64,000 nt of DNA from Pelagerythrobacter marinus (GTDB taxonomy: Bacteria; Pseudomonadota; Alphaproteobacteria; Sphingomonadales; Sphingomonadaceae): NCBI RefSeq assembly GCF_009827515.1, contig NZ_WTYO01000002.1, positions 1 to 64,000 on the forward strand, given 5' to 3'. The notes beneath the pieces are model-generated. The model worked only from the letters and a program-made list of their open reading frames with translations. It searched no databases and was not told the origin of the DNA. Below, one piece after another: positions 6,835 to 15,355 of this stretch. How positions within the stretch are numbered: position 1 is the stretch's first letter; every line of letters starts with the position of its first letter. A program made the translations under genes and the position numbers.

Positions 6835-9033
6835 ATGACCCGCATCCTTTCCTGGCTTTCGCGCAAGCGGCGCACCGATGGCGACGAGCCTGAGGGACCG
6901 GGATTCTACGCGTTGCAGGATGCCCCTGCCGGTGGCTGGTCCGACCCGGCGGGCGCGCCGGAATCCGCGCCGCGCGGGGGCGGCGCGATGCCGCGGGCCG
7001 GCGACCCCTGGGCCGAGCGGCTCGAACAGCTCGACCGCTATATCGAGGACGAGCCGAAGCGCGACCGCCGGCGACGGCGCTGGCGCTGGACGGTGCGGAT
7101 TGCGGCCGGGGGGCTGTTCGCCTTTATCCTCCTGGTCGGCTGGCTCGCGGTGACCGCGCCGCTGTCGCGCTCGCTCGAACCGATCGCGCCGCCGCAGCTG
7201 ACCCTGCTGGCATCGGACGGCACCCCGATCGCGCGCAACGGCGCGGTGGTGGACGAGCCGGTGCGCGCGGCCGACCTGCCACCGCACGTTATCGAGCCCT
7301 TCCTGGCGATCGAGGACCGGCGGTTCTACAGCCACTGGGGAATCGATCCGCGCGGCATCGCCCGGGCGCTGTGGTCCAACCTGACCGGCGGGCCGACCCA
7401 GGGCGGCAGCACGATCACCCAGCAACTGGCCAAGTTCACCTTCCTGACGCCCGAGCAGAGCCTGACGCGCAAGGCGCGCGAGGCGCTGATCGCGTTCTGG
7501 CTGGAAGCCTGGCTGAGCAAGGACGAGATCCTCGAACGGTACCTGTCGAACGCCTATTTCGGCGACAATACCTATGGCCTGCGCGCGGCCTCGCTCCATT
7601 ACTTCTACCGCCACCCGGAGAACCTCAAGCCCGAACAGGCCGCGATGCTGGCCGGGTTGCTCCAGGCCCCGTCGCGCCTCGCCCCGACGCGCAATTTCGA
7701 TTTGGCCGAGCGGCGGATGCGGCTGGTGGTCGCGGCGATGGTCGATGCCGGTTACCTGACCGCGGAGGAGGCGGGCCGCCTGCCGACCCCCCGGCTCGAC
7801 GTGCGCCGGCGCAACGAGCTGCCGACCGGGACCTATTTCGCCGACTGGGCCCTGCCCGAAGCGCGCAAGCTGACCGGCAATGGCTATTCGGAGCAGACGA
7901 TCGCGACCACGCTCGATTCGCGCCTGCAGGGCATTGCCCGCGACGTGATCGCCCGCGCGCCGCTGGGCACGGCGCAAGTCGCGCTGGTGGCGATGCGGCC
8001 GAATGGGGAGGTCGTAGCGATGATCGGCGGGCGCGATTACGCCAGGTCGCCGTTCAACCGGGCGACCCAGGCGCGGCGGCAGCCGGGCTCCACCTTCAAG
8101 CTGTTCGTCTATCTCGCCGCGCTGGAGGCGGGGATGTCGCCCGAGGACGCGATCGACAACAGCATGATCGAAACGGGCAGCTATCGCCCGCGCAATGCCA
8201 GTGGTTCCTATTCGCAGAGCCTGACGCTGGAACAGGCTTTCGCCCGGTCGAGCAACGTCGCCGCGGTGCGGCTGTTCGAACAGGTGGGGGGCGAGGCGGT
8301 GATCGACACGGCCCGCCGGCTGGGCGTTGCCTCGCCGCTGGCCGAGGGCGACCCCAGCCTGGCCCTGGGCACCTCGACCATGACGCTGATGGAACTGACC
8401 GCCGCCTATGCCGGGATCGCGGGCAATTCCTTCCCCGTGCGCCCCCACGCGTTCGTGGAGGAGGAGCCGGGCTGGTTCGACTGGCTGTGGAACGGGCGCG
8501 ACAGCCTCTCGCGCGGGCGGCACGAGGCGATCGAGCGCCTGCTGCGCAGCGCGATCAACCGCGGCACCGGGCGCGCGGCGATGCTGCGCGCGCCGAACTT
8601 CGGCAAGACGGGGACGACGCAGGACAACCGCGACGCGCTGTTCGTCGGCTATGCCGGCGATCTGGTGGTCGGGGTGTGGATCGGCAACGACGACAACTCG
8701 CCGCTCGCCGGGATCAGCGGCGGCGGCCTGCCGGCGCGGATCTGGCGCGACTTCATGGCCCGCGCGCTGGGCGAGACGCGTGCTCCCGCCCGCCCGCGCC
8801 CGACGCCGAGCCCCGATCCCGCCGGCCCTGTCCAGCCGCAGGACGTGCCGCAGATCGGCGATATCCCGCTGGGCGAGGGCGGTTCGCGCCTGCGCGTGGA
8901 TGGGGGCGGGGCGACCCTTTCGACCGAGGTCGGTGGAATGCCGGTCGATGTCAGGCTCGATCGCGACGGGCTGGCGCTCGAACCGGGCGCCGCGCCGCGC
9001 GACGATCCACCGCAGGACACCGCACCGCGCTAG
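6835..9033 (+). CDS. class A penicillin-binding protein (PBP1A/1C-like)
   Basis: Bifunctional peptidoglycan synthase of 732 residues anchored in the inner membrane. The order is: a basic, disordered cytoplasmic tail to about residue 85; one transmembrane helix (IAAGGLFAFILLVGWLAV); a GT51 transglycosylase domain with IEDRRFYSHWGID (catalytic Glu near 160) and QGGSTITQQLAK; and a transpeptidase domain with STFK (nucleophile Ser 419), SSN, and KTGTT (Lys 591). After residue about 650 comes a Pro/Arg-rich linker and a short C-terminal segment of unknown fold. All catalytic motifs are intact. It follows cobS by 49 bp but is functionally unrelated to it. Confidence 0.93.
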   Translation: MTRILSWLSRKRRTDGDEPEGPGFYALQDAPAGGWSDPAGAPESAPRGGGAMPRAGDPWAERLEQLDRYIEDEPKRDRRRRRWRWTVRIAAGGLFAFILLVGWLAVTAPLSRSLEPIAPPQLTLLASDGTPIARNGAVVDEPVRAADLPPHVIEPFLAIEDRRFYSHWGIDPRGIARALWSNLTGGPTQGGSTITQQLAKFTFLTPEQSLTRKAREALIAFWLEAWLSKDEILERYLSNAYFGDNTYGLRAASLHYFYRHPENLKPEQAAMLAGLLQAPSRLAPTRNFDLAERRMRLVVAAMVDAGYLTAEEAGRLPTPRLDVRRRNELPTGTYFADWALPEARKLTGNGYSEQTIATTLDSRLQGIARDVIARAPLGTAQVALVAMRPNGEVVAMIGGRDYARSPFNRATQARRQPGSTFKLFVYLAALEAGMSPEDAIDNSMIETGSYRPRNASGSYSQSLTLEQAFARSSNVAAVRLFEQVGGEAVIDTARRLGVASPLAEGDPSLALGTSTMTLMELTAAYAGIAGNSFPVRPHAFVEEEPGWFDWLWNGRDSLSRGRHEAIERLLRSAINRGTGRAAMLRAPNFGKTGTTQDNRDALFVGYAGDLVVGVWIGNDDNSPLAGISGGGLPARIWRDFMARALGETRAPARPRPTPSPDPAGPVQPQDVPQIGDIPLGEGGSRLRVDGGGATLSTEVGGMPVDVRLDRDGLALEPGAAPRDDPPQDTAPR

Positions 9034-9063
9034 TCATCCGGCGCGGAAGCCAGCCCCATTCCC

Positions 9064-9092
9064 GTCATGCCGAACTCGTTCGGGCATCCATC
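9064..9092. repeat. REP-like extragenic palindrome
   Basis: The segment GTCATGCCGAACTCG followed by TTCGGGCATCC is a near-palindrome (ATGCCGAA/TTCGGGCAT). It lies between the convergent PBP gene and purB. It closely resembles the CGTCATGCTGAAC...TTCAGCATCC family that I recall as frequent between genes in sphingomonads. Its copy number here is unknown. Confidence 0.55.
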
Positions 9093-9136
9093 GTGCCTCC
9101 GGGCGCCGTCGGCGCAGGAGGACGCGCGCGGCGGCC

Positions 9137-10447
9137 TCAGCCGAAGACGCGTTCGAACACCCGGTCCACCTGGCGGAAGTGGTAATCGAGGTCGAACTTC
9201 TCCTCCAGCTCGGCCTCGCCCAGCGCGGCGGTGACTTCGGCGTCCTGCTTCAACAGGTCGAGCAGCGCCAGTTCGCCGTCCGATTCCCACACTTTCATCG
9301 CGTTGCGCTGGACGATCGCATAGGCATCCTCGCGGCTGATCCCGGCCTGGGTCAGCGCCAGCAGGACGCGCTGCGAATGGACCAGCCCGCCCATGCGGTC
9401 GAGGTTCTTCTGCATCCGCTCGGGATAGACGACCAGCTTGTCGATCACGCCGGTCAGCCGTGCGAGCGCGAAGTCGAGCGTGATCGTCGCGTCGGGGCCG
9501 ATGAAGCGCTCGACCGAGGAATGGCTGATGTCGCGTTCGTGCCACAGCGCGACGTTTTCGAGCGCGGGCAGGGCATAGGCGCGAATCATGCGCGCCTGGC
9601 CGGTCAGGTTCTCGGTCAGGATCGGGTTGCGCTTGTGCGGCATCGCGCTCGAACCCTTCTGGCCGGGGGAGAAGTATTCCTCCGCCTCGAGCACCTCGGT
9701 CCGCTGGAGATGGCGGACCTCGACCGCGACGCGCTCGATCGACCCGGCGATCACCGCCAGGGTGGCGAAGAACATCGCGTGCCTGTCGCGCGGAATGACC
9801 TGGGTGGAAATCGGCTCGATCGCCAGGCCCAGCCGCTCGGCCACGTGCTCTTCCACCGCCGGATCGACATTGGCGAACGTGCCCACCGCGCCCGAAATGG
9901 CGCACGTCGCGATCTCCGCGCGCGCGGCGACCAGCCGCTGGCGGCAGCGGGCGAACTCGGCATAGGCCTGCGCCAGCTTGAGGCCGAAGGTCACCGGCTC
10001 GGCATGGATGCCGTGGCTGCGGCCGATGGTGGGGGTGTACTTGTGCTCTTCCGCGCGGCGGCGGATCGCGGCGAGCAGCAGGTCGAGGTCTTCCAGAAGG
10101 ATATCCGACGCGCGGGCGAGCTGCACCGCCAGGGTCGTGTCGAGCACGTCCGAACTGGTCATGCCCTGGTGCATGAAGCGGGCTTCATCGCCCACCTGCT
10201 CCGCCACCCAGGTGAGGAAGGCGATCACGTCGTGCTTGGTCACCGCCTCGATCGCGTCGATCGCGGGTACGTCGATCTTCGGGTCGGTCGCCCACCAGTC
10301 CCACAGCGCCTTCGCCGCGCTTTTCGGCACGACGCCCAGCTCGCCCAGCTTCTCGGTCGCGTGGGCCTCGATCTCGAACCAGATGCGATAGCGCGCCTCC
10401 GGCTCCCAGATCGCGGACATCGTGGGGCGGGCGTAACGGGGGACCAT
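9137..10447 (-). CDS. purB: adenylosuccinate lyase
   Basis: Fumarase/aspartase-superfamily enzyme catalysing two steps of purine synthesis: SAICAR to AICAR, and adenylosuccinate to AMP. The 436-residue protein shows [26 protein letters not shown] (catalytic His region TSSD), and the superfamily signature [10 protein letters not shown]. The open frame extends 30 codons further up, but the ATG at 10447 (MVPRYARP) has CCGGAG seven bases before it and matches the usual PurB N-terminus. A TTGCCA-15-TATAGC promoter lies just upstream. Convergent with the PBP gene, divergent from the transglutaminase gene. Confidence 0.96.
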   Translation of the reverse strand: MVPRYARPTMSAIWEPEARYRIWFEIEAHATEKLGELGVVPKSAAKALWDWWATDPKIDVPAIDAIEAVTKHDVIAFLTWVAEQVGDEARFMHQGMTSSDVLDTTLAVQLARASDILLEDLDLLLAAIRRRAEEHKYTPTIGRSHGIHAEPVTFGLKLAQAYAEFARCRQRLVAARAEIATCAISGAVGTFANVDPAVEEHVAERLGLAIEPISTQVIPRDRHAMFFATLAVIAGSIERVAVEVRHLQRTEVLEAEEYFSPGQKGSSAMPHKRNPILTENLTGQARMIRAYALPALENVALWHERDISHSSVERFIGPDATITLDFALARLTGVIDKLVVYPERMQKNLDRMGGLVHSQRVLLALTQAGISREDAYAIVQRNAMKVWESDGELALLDLLKQDAEVTAALGEAELEEKFDLDYHFRQVDRVFERVFG

Positions 10448-10484
10448 GGCAAACTCCGGGCGGGAAAACGGGTGTCGCGGCGCG

Positions 10485-10511
10485 GCTATATGCGGGGAGG
10501 CCGATTGGCAA
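10485..10511 (-). promoter_or_regulatory. purB promoter
   Basis: On the minus strand, TTGCCA (10506-10511), a 15-bp spacer and TATAGC (10485-10490) lie about 40 bp before the purB ATG. The same bases contain a rightward TTGGCA (10505-10510) with TAGGGT 17 bp on (10528-10533), a candidate promoter for the divergent gene. The two -35 elements overlap. Confidence 0.5.
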
Positions 10512-10566
10512 CCCGCCAGATCGCGGGTAGGGTGCACGGCAGGGGAATTGCATCGCTGGGGGGCAC

Positions 10567-13365
10567 ATGCATCACGTGGTTCGTCTGATTGCCGGGGGAA
10601 TATCCGCGGCGGCGCTCGTCGCGCCTGCCTGGGCCGGGGAGGAGATCCTCTACCAGCCGGAGCCGGAATGGGTCGAGGTGGCCGAACTGCCCCCGGCGGA
10701 CAGCCACCAGGGCAAGCCGATGCGGCTGATCGAATCGCAGGTCCTGCTCGACGGCGGAACGGTGTGGGAGTTCAGGGACATCGCGCTGGCCTTCGAGACG
10801 CCCGAGATGCTGAGCCAGCTCGGCACCGTCTCGGCCAACTGGCTGCCGGACAAGGGCGACCTGATCGTCCATCGGATCGAGCTGGTGCGCGACGGGGAAA
10901 CGCTCGATGTCCTGGCCGACGGCGCGGGGTTCGAGGTGCTTCGCCGCGAGCGGCAGCTGGAACAACGCATCCTCGATGGCGGGCTGACCGCGACGCTGGC
11001 CGTCCCCGGCCTGCGCGTCGGCGATACGCTGCGGGTCGCCTACTCGGTCACGCGGCGCGACCAGGCGCTCGACGGGCAGATGGAATGGAGCTCCGAAATC
11101 CTTGCCGAGCCGCTGCCCGTCGCGAGCGGGCGGATCGTCCTCGCCTGGCCCGAAGGGCAGGCGGTGCAGCACCAGCTGCGCCGCGCGGACGGCGCGGCCC
11201 GGCTGACCCGCGAAGACGGGATGACGCGGCTGGCGATCGCCATGCCGCTGGCCGAACCGCCGGAGATGCCCGACGATGCGCCGGTGCGGTTCCGCCTCGC
11301 GCCCACCGTGCAGGCCGGCACGTTCGACAGCTGGGAAGCGGTTTCCGCCTCGATGGCGCCCTACTACGCGACCGAGGGGACGATCGCGCCCGGCGGCGCC
11401 ATCGCGCAGGAGCTCGACCGTATCCGCGCCGCGGAAAGCGACCCGCTCGCGCGCGCCGCGCTGGCCGTGCAGCTGGTGCAGGAAGAAGTCGGTTACCTGA
11501 TGAACGGCCTCGACGGGGGCAATTACCTGCCGCAATCCCCGGCCGAAACGTGGGAGAAGCGCTACGGCGATTGCAAGGCCAAGTCGCTCCTCCTGCTTGC
11601 CATGCTGCGCGAGCTGGGGATCGAGGCCGAGGCCGTGCTGGTCAGCACGACGATGGGCGATGCCATTCCCGAGCTTCTGCCCGTGCCGGGCAACTTCAAC
11701 CACGTGATCGTGCGCGCCGATATCGGCGGCGAGACGTACTGGCTCGACGGCACGAGCACGGGCACGCGCCTGCAGACGATGGCGGCGGTTCCGCGGTTCG
11801 GGCACGCGCTGCCGCTGCGCGAGGGCGGGGCCGGGCTCCAGCCGATTCCCGCGCGGCCCCTGCCGGTGCCGGGCCGCACCGTGCGCCTCGCGGTGGACCA
11901 GCGGGCCGGTATCGCCCTGCCGGCGCTGTTCGATCTCGAACTGACCGTGACCGGGCCCGATGCCTCGGCCTTCCGGATGCTGGCCCAGCTGGAAGACGGC
12001 GACCAGCGCGACGAGTTCATCCAGGGCGCGGCGACCGCGATCATCGGCGATCATCGCCAGATCGAGCGGTCGATCGCCTTCGACGACGAATCGGGCAGCG
12101 CGACGGTGACGGTCGAAGGGCTGATGACCACGCCGTGGAACATGCGCGACGGCCGTTACCGGCTGGAAATGCCCTATCTCCCCGCCGCGTCGTTCCGCTT
12201 CGACAACGACCGCGCGCGGGCCGAGTGGCGCGACCTGCCGGTAACGGTGAACGGGCCGCTGTTCTGGCGCACGCAGGTGGAATGGCTGCTGCCCGAAGAC
12301 GGGGCGGGGTTCACCGTGCGGGGGGAACCGGCGTTCGATCGCGAGATCGGCGGCAACCGGATTGTCTCCTCGGGCGGGATCGAGGGCGACCGGATCGCGA
12401 TCACGCAGGACGTGGTCAGCCACGCGTGGGAAATCCCGGCCAGCGAACTGCCCGCGACCAAGCGCGAGGCGATCCGCATGAAGCGCCGCCTGCCCACTTT
12501 CGTCGCGCCTGCCGACACCCGGCGCGCCTGGGACTATCGCGGCAGCGACCGGGCCATGCTGGAGGACCTGGAGCAGGCCTATGCCGTCCTGGTGGAGCGC
12601 GAGGACGACGACGAGGCCGGCGCCTTTACCAACCGCGCGATCTTCCGCGCCGGGGTCGGCGACTGGGACGGGGCGCTGGCCGACCTCGACGTCGCGCTGG
12701 AGCGCGAGCCCGCCGCCTGGCTTCACCGCCGGCGCGCCCAGGCCCGGCGGCAGCTCGGCGATCTCGAGGGCGCGCTGGCCGACCTCCAGGCGGCCGAAAC
12801 GCTCGATCCGGCCAATCCCGATCACTTCAAGCAGGTCGAGATCCTCGGCCAGCTCGGCCGCGGAGAGGAAGCGATCGCGCTGGCGCAGGACAGCGCGCTG
12901 GTCGCCAGCAATCCCGACTGGGGCGACATCCAGATCGCCTATGCCGAGGGCTGGGCCGGCCAGACCGAGGAAGGGCTCGAACGGCTGGCCGACCTGGTCG
13001 AGTTCGCCGCCCCCGGGTCGGAGGCGTTCAATGCCCTGTGCTGGTATTCCGGGATCTGGAACCGCGCGACGGACGAGACGCTGCCGGTCTGCCTCAAGGC
13101 CGTGGAACAGTCGGCCGGCGGGATCGGCGCGCTCGACAGCCGGGCCATGGTCCTGTTCCGCCTGGGCGAGGCGGAAGGCGCGCTGACCGATCTCGACAAG
13201 GTGCTCGCCGCCTCGCCGGACGAACATGCCTCGCGCTACATGCGCGGGATCGTGCGGCTGCAACTGGGCGACGCCGGCGGGCGCGAGGACATCGCGGTAG
13301 CGCTCGCGGCCGAGCCGGCGCTCGAGGCGGTCTATCGCGCATACGGCATCGCCCCGCCGCGCTGA
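10567..13365 (+). CDS. secreted DUF3857 / transglutaminase / TPR protein
   Basis: A 932-residue exported protein. Residues 1-23 are a signal peptide ending AWAG. A DUF3857 beta-rich domain follows to about 270, then a transglutaminase-like core with an intact triad: Cys336 in KRYGDCKAKS, His379 in NFNHVIV and Asp394 in YWLDGT. A second beta domain spans about 430-640. From about 670 to the end the sequence is alpha-helical with TPR-like repeats (NRAIFRAGVGDWDGALADLDVAL, RRQLGDLEGALADLQAAETLDP). Such proteins are common in Bacteroidetes and sphingomonads. Their substrate is not known; a periplasmic peptidase or cross-linking role is inferred from the triad. Confidence 0.85.
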   Translation: MHHVVRLIAGGISAAALVAPAWAGEEILYQPEPEWVEVAELPPADSHQGKPMRLIESQVLLDGGTVWEFRDIALAFETPEMLSQLGTVSANWLPDKGDLIVHRIELVRDGETLDVLADGAGFEVLRRERQLEQRILDGGLTATLAVPGLRVGDTLRVAYSVTRRDQALDGQMEWSSEILAEPLPVASGRIVLAWPEGQAVQHQLRRADGAARLTREDGMTRLAIAMPLAEPPEMPDDAPVRFRLAPTVQAGTFDSWEAVSASMAPYYATEGTIAPGGAIAQELDRIRAAESDPLARAALAVQLVQEEVGYLMNGLDGGNYLPQSPAETWEKRYGDCKAKSLLLLAMLRELGIEAEAVLVSTTMGDAIPELLPVPGNFNHVIVRADIGGETYWLDGTSTGTRLQTMAAVPRFGHALPLREGGAGLQPIPARPLPVPGRTVRLAVDQRAGIALPALFDLELTVTGPDASAFRMLAQLEDGDQRDEFIQGAATAIIGDHRQIERSIAFDDESGSATVTVEGLMTTPWNMRDGRYRLEMPYLPAASFRFDNDRARAEWRDLPVTVNGPLFWRTQVEWLLPEDGAGFTVRGEPAFDREIGGNRIVSSGGIEGDRIAITQDVVSHAWEIPASELPATKREAIRMKRRLPTFVAPADTRRAWDYRGSDRAMLEDLEQAYAVLVEREDDDEAGAFTNRAIFRAGVGDWDGALADLDVALEREPAAWLHRRRAQARRQLGDLEGALADLQAAETLDPANPDHFKQVEILGQLGRGEEAIALAQDSALVASNPDWGDIQIAYAEGWAGQTEEGLERLADLVEFAAPGSEAFNALCWYSGIWNRATDETLPVCLKAVEQSAGGIGALDSRAMVLFRLGEAEGALTDLDKVLAASPDEHASRYMRGIVRLQLGDAGGREDIAVALAAEPALEAVYRAYGIAPPR

Positions 13366-13421
13366 TCGCGCCGATCTCGCCCAATCTTGAAAGGGGGGCC
13401 GGGGCAGCGGGCAAGCGCCGA

Positions 13422-13457
13422 TTGACTCATTCATAACTGCGTGGTTATGAATGAGTC
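13422..13457 (+). promoter_or_regulatory. ArsR operator overlapping its own promoter
   Basis: GACTCATTCATAAC (13424-13437) and GTTATGAATGAGTC (13444-13457) form a perfect 14-bp inverted repeat around a 6-bp gap. It overlaps a -35 TTGACT (13422-13427) and, 17 bp on, a -10 TTATGA (13445-13450). Its last base touches the GTG start at 13458. The predicted transcription start falls on or next to that GTG, so the mRNA should be leaderless. A dimeric repressor bound here would block the promoter. Confidence 0.85.
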
Positions 13458-13802
13458 GTGCCCGCCGATGCGCCTCCCGCAAGCCCCGCGAGGGACCAGG
13501 TCTTCCGCGCGCTGGCGGATGGCAGCCGGCGCGCGCTGTTCGAACGCCTGTGCCGCGAAGGGGAACTGACGGTCGCCCGCCTGACCGATGGCGCGGGGAT
13601 CTCGCAACCGGCGGTCTCGCGGCATCTCGCGGTCCTGAAGGAAGGCGGCCTGGTCGAGGCCCGCCCGGCGGGCCGCGCGACATTCTACCGAGCGCGCGCG
13701 GACCGGCTCGCCCCGCTCGACGACTGGACCCGCGAAATGCGCGCGACCTGGCACGCGCGGCTCCACGCGCTCGACGATGTCTTGCGAAGGATGGACAATT
13801 GA
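13458..13802 (+). CDS. ArsR-family transcriptional regulator
   Basis: A 114-residue winged-helix repressor of the SdpR-like ArsR group (no metal-binding cysteines). The helix-turn-helix is LTVARLTDGAGISQPAVSRHLAVLKEGGLV. The start is GTG at 13458, immediately after the operator-like dyad, with no room for a Shine-Dalgarno sequence. It is the first gene of five whose starts and stops overlap. ArsR plus SRPBCC is a widespread two-gene pairing in which the repressor controls its SRPBCC partner. Autoregulation is inferred from the operator position. Confidence 0.9.
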   Translation: MPADAPPASPARDQVFRALADGSRRALFERLCREGELTVARLTDGAGISQPAVSRHLAVLKEGGLVEARPAGRATFYRARADRLAPLDDWTREMRATWHARLHALDDVLRRMDN

Positions 13803-14209
13803 CCCCAGGCGACGACCGGACCCGCACCCTGACGATCGAACGCGAGTTCGCCCACCCGCCCGAACGCGTCTGGCGCGCCCTGACGCAGAGCGAGCTGCTG
13901 GCCGAATGGATCATGCCCAACGATTTCCGGGCCGAGACGGGCGCGCGCTTCGCGATGGATGCCGAATGGGGCCGGGTCGAAGGCGAGGTCCTCGAGGTCG
14001 AGCCGCAGCGCCGGCTGCGCTATACCTGGAACGGCCCCGAACTGCGCAGCGAGGTCGAATGGACGCTGGAGCCGGCTGCCGAGGGAACCCGCCTGACGCT
14101 GGAACAGACCGGGTTCCGGCCGCAGGATCGACAGGCCTATTACGGCGCGCGCGCAGGCTGGCCGCGCTTTCTCAAGGCTCTCGACGCATTGCTCGAAAGG
14201 ATTGGCTGA
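13799..14209 (+). CDS. SRPBCC (AHSA1-like) domain protein
   Basis: A 136-residue START-like fold protein with a hydrophobic ligand cavity. The N-terminal RTLTIEREFAHPPERVWRALTQSELLAEWIMP and the C-terminal TRLTLEQTGFRP...GWPRFLKALDALLERI are typical of the AHSA1/SRPBCC family. Translation most likely starts at the TTG at 13799, which overlaps the ArsR stop codon (TTGA) and has GAAGG eight bases upstream; no ATG is available near the domain start. The ligand is unknown. It is coupled to the preceding ArsR gene and to the next small membrane protein (TGATG overlap). Confidence 0.85.
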   Translation: MTPGDDRTRTLTIEREFAHPPERVWRALTQSELLAEWIMPNDFRAETGARFAMDAEWGRVEGEVLEVEPQRRLRYTWNGPELRSEVEWTLEPAAEGTRLTLEQTGFRPQDRQAYYGARAGWPRFLKALDALLERIG

Positions 14210-14406
14210 TGCCCGCAACGATCAGGAAATGGCACCGCTGGATATCGATGGCCTTCGTCGCTCTCGTCGCCGCGATCTTCCTGCTCCAGGCGCTGACGAC
14301 GCCGCCCGAATGGCTTTACTACACGCCGCTGCCGTTCCTCCTGGGGCTGATTGCATCCGGCATGTACATGTGGTTCCGCCCGGCGCGGCCGGGAGCCGCG
14401 AAATGA
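14209..14406 (+). CDS. small two-helix membrane protein
   Basis: A 65-residue protein with two predicted transmembrane segments: WISMAFVALVAAIFLLQAL and YYTPLPFLLGLIASGMYMWF. Its start overlaps the stop of the SRPBCC gene (TGATG) and its stop overlaps the next start (ATGA), so translation is coupled through the operon. I do not recognise a named family. Its position suggests it works with the SRPBCC and DUF1801 proteins, but no function can be assigned. Confidence 0.75.
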   Translation: MPATIRKWHRWISMAFVALVAAIFLLQALTTPPEWLYYTPLPFLLGLIASGMYMWFRPARPGAAK

Positions 14407-14816
14407 GCGACGAGGGCGAGCCGAAGCTGCTGGCCGGGGGCAATCCCCAGATCCCGAAGGGGGAGGGGGATGCCCCGGTCCAGGCCTATATCGCCGCCAT
14501 GCCCGGATGGAAGAAACCGATCGGCGAGGCGCTCGACGCGGCGATCGTGCGCGAGGTGCCCGGGGTGCAGAAGGCGGTGAAGTGGAACACCCCGTTCTAC
14601 GGTGTCGAGCAGGGGTGCTGGTTCGCCTCGTTCCATTGTTTCGACCGTTACGTGAAAGTCACCTTCTTTCGCGGCGGGTCGCTCGAACCCCAGCCGCCCG
14701 AGACCTCGAAATACCCCGAGGTTCGCTATTGCCACTTTCACGAAGGCGAACGGCCCGGCGAGCGGTTTGCCGACTGGATCAGGCAGGCCGCCGCCCTTCC
14801 GGGAGAGAAGCTGTGA
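14403..14816 (+). CDS. DUF1801 domain protein (first copy)
   Basis: A 137-residue DUF1801 protein (YdhG-like, frataxin-resembling fold). Visible family pattern: VQAYIAAMPGWKKPIGEALDAAIVREVPGVQKAVKWNTPFYGV, then a beta-sheet with YVKVTFFRGGSL and a C-terminal helix FADWIRQAA. The family is often found beside ArsR-SRPBCC operons; the biochemical role is unsettled. It starts within the stop codon of the previous gene (ATGA), and the next gene starts within its own stop (GTGA). Confidence 0.85.
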   Translation: MSDEGEPKLLAGGNPQIPKGEGDAPVQAYIAAMPGWKKPIGEALDAAIVREVPGVQKAVKWNTPFYGVEQGCWFASFHCFDRYVKVTFFRGGSLEPQPPETSKYPEVRYCHFHEGERPGERFADWIRQAAALPGEKL

Positions 14817-15199
14817 CCGGCGCGCGCGACGCGAAAGCAGGCGATCGGGCCGGCGACTGGCGCCAGGAAACGCTCGCCCGGGTGCGCGCGATCGTCCTCG
14901 CCGCCGACCCGGCCATCGTGGAAGAGGTGAAGTGGCGCAAGCCCTCCAACCCCGCGGGCGTGCCGACCTGGACCTGCGAGGGCATCGTCTGCACGGGCGA
15001 GACATATCGCGACAAGGTCAAGCTGACTTTCGCGCGCGGCGCGGCGCTGGCCGATCCGCACGGGCTGTTCAACGCGGGGCTGGAAGGCAAGGTCCGCCGC
15101 GCGATCGACCTGCGCGAAGGCGACGAGCCGGACGAGGCCGCGCTTACCGCGCTGGTGCGCGAGGCGGTGGCCGCCAACCGCGCCCGGGCGGCCGGCTGA
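14813..15199 (+). CDS. DUF1801 domain protein (second copy)
   Basis: A 128-residue DUF1801-type protein, diverged from the gene before it: TLARVRAIVLAADPAIVEEVKWRKPSNPAGVPTW carries the K-W-R-K-P signature where the first copy has K-W-N-T-P. It starts at GTG 14813 overlapping the preceding stop (GTGA). Last gene of the ArsR-led operon. Two distinct DUF1801 paralogues in one operon suggest a heteromeric or two-substrate role, which is inference. Confidence 0.85.
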   Translation: MTGARDAKAGDRAGDWRQETLARVRAIVLAADPAIVEEVKWRKPSNPAGVPTWTCEGIVCTGETYRDKVKLTFARGAALADPHGLFNAGLEGKVRRAIDLREGDEPDEAALTALVREAVAANRARAAG

Positions 15200-15355
15200 C
15201 CGGGCCTGCGCCGCGCCCAGCCGGTCGGGGGCGCGCGCTTCGATTGACAGCCGGGGCGGCCGCGTCCACCTAGCCGCCCGTCACGACCGACCGAGAACGA
15301 GGGGCCAAGTGGACAGGCCGGGGCGGTTCGGCCGCTCCCCGCCCGGCAAGACGCG

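Noticed and set aside
10486-13920. An 1144-codon open frame on the minus strand opposite the transglutaminase gene
   Set aside because: It is a shadow of the plus-strand gene: high GC leaves few stops, the translation is Arg/Pro/Gly-rich with no family pattern, and the plus-strand frame has a signal peptide and an intact catalytic triad.
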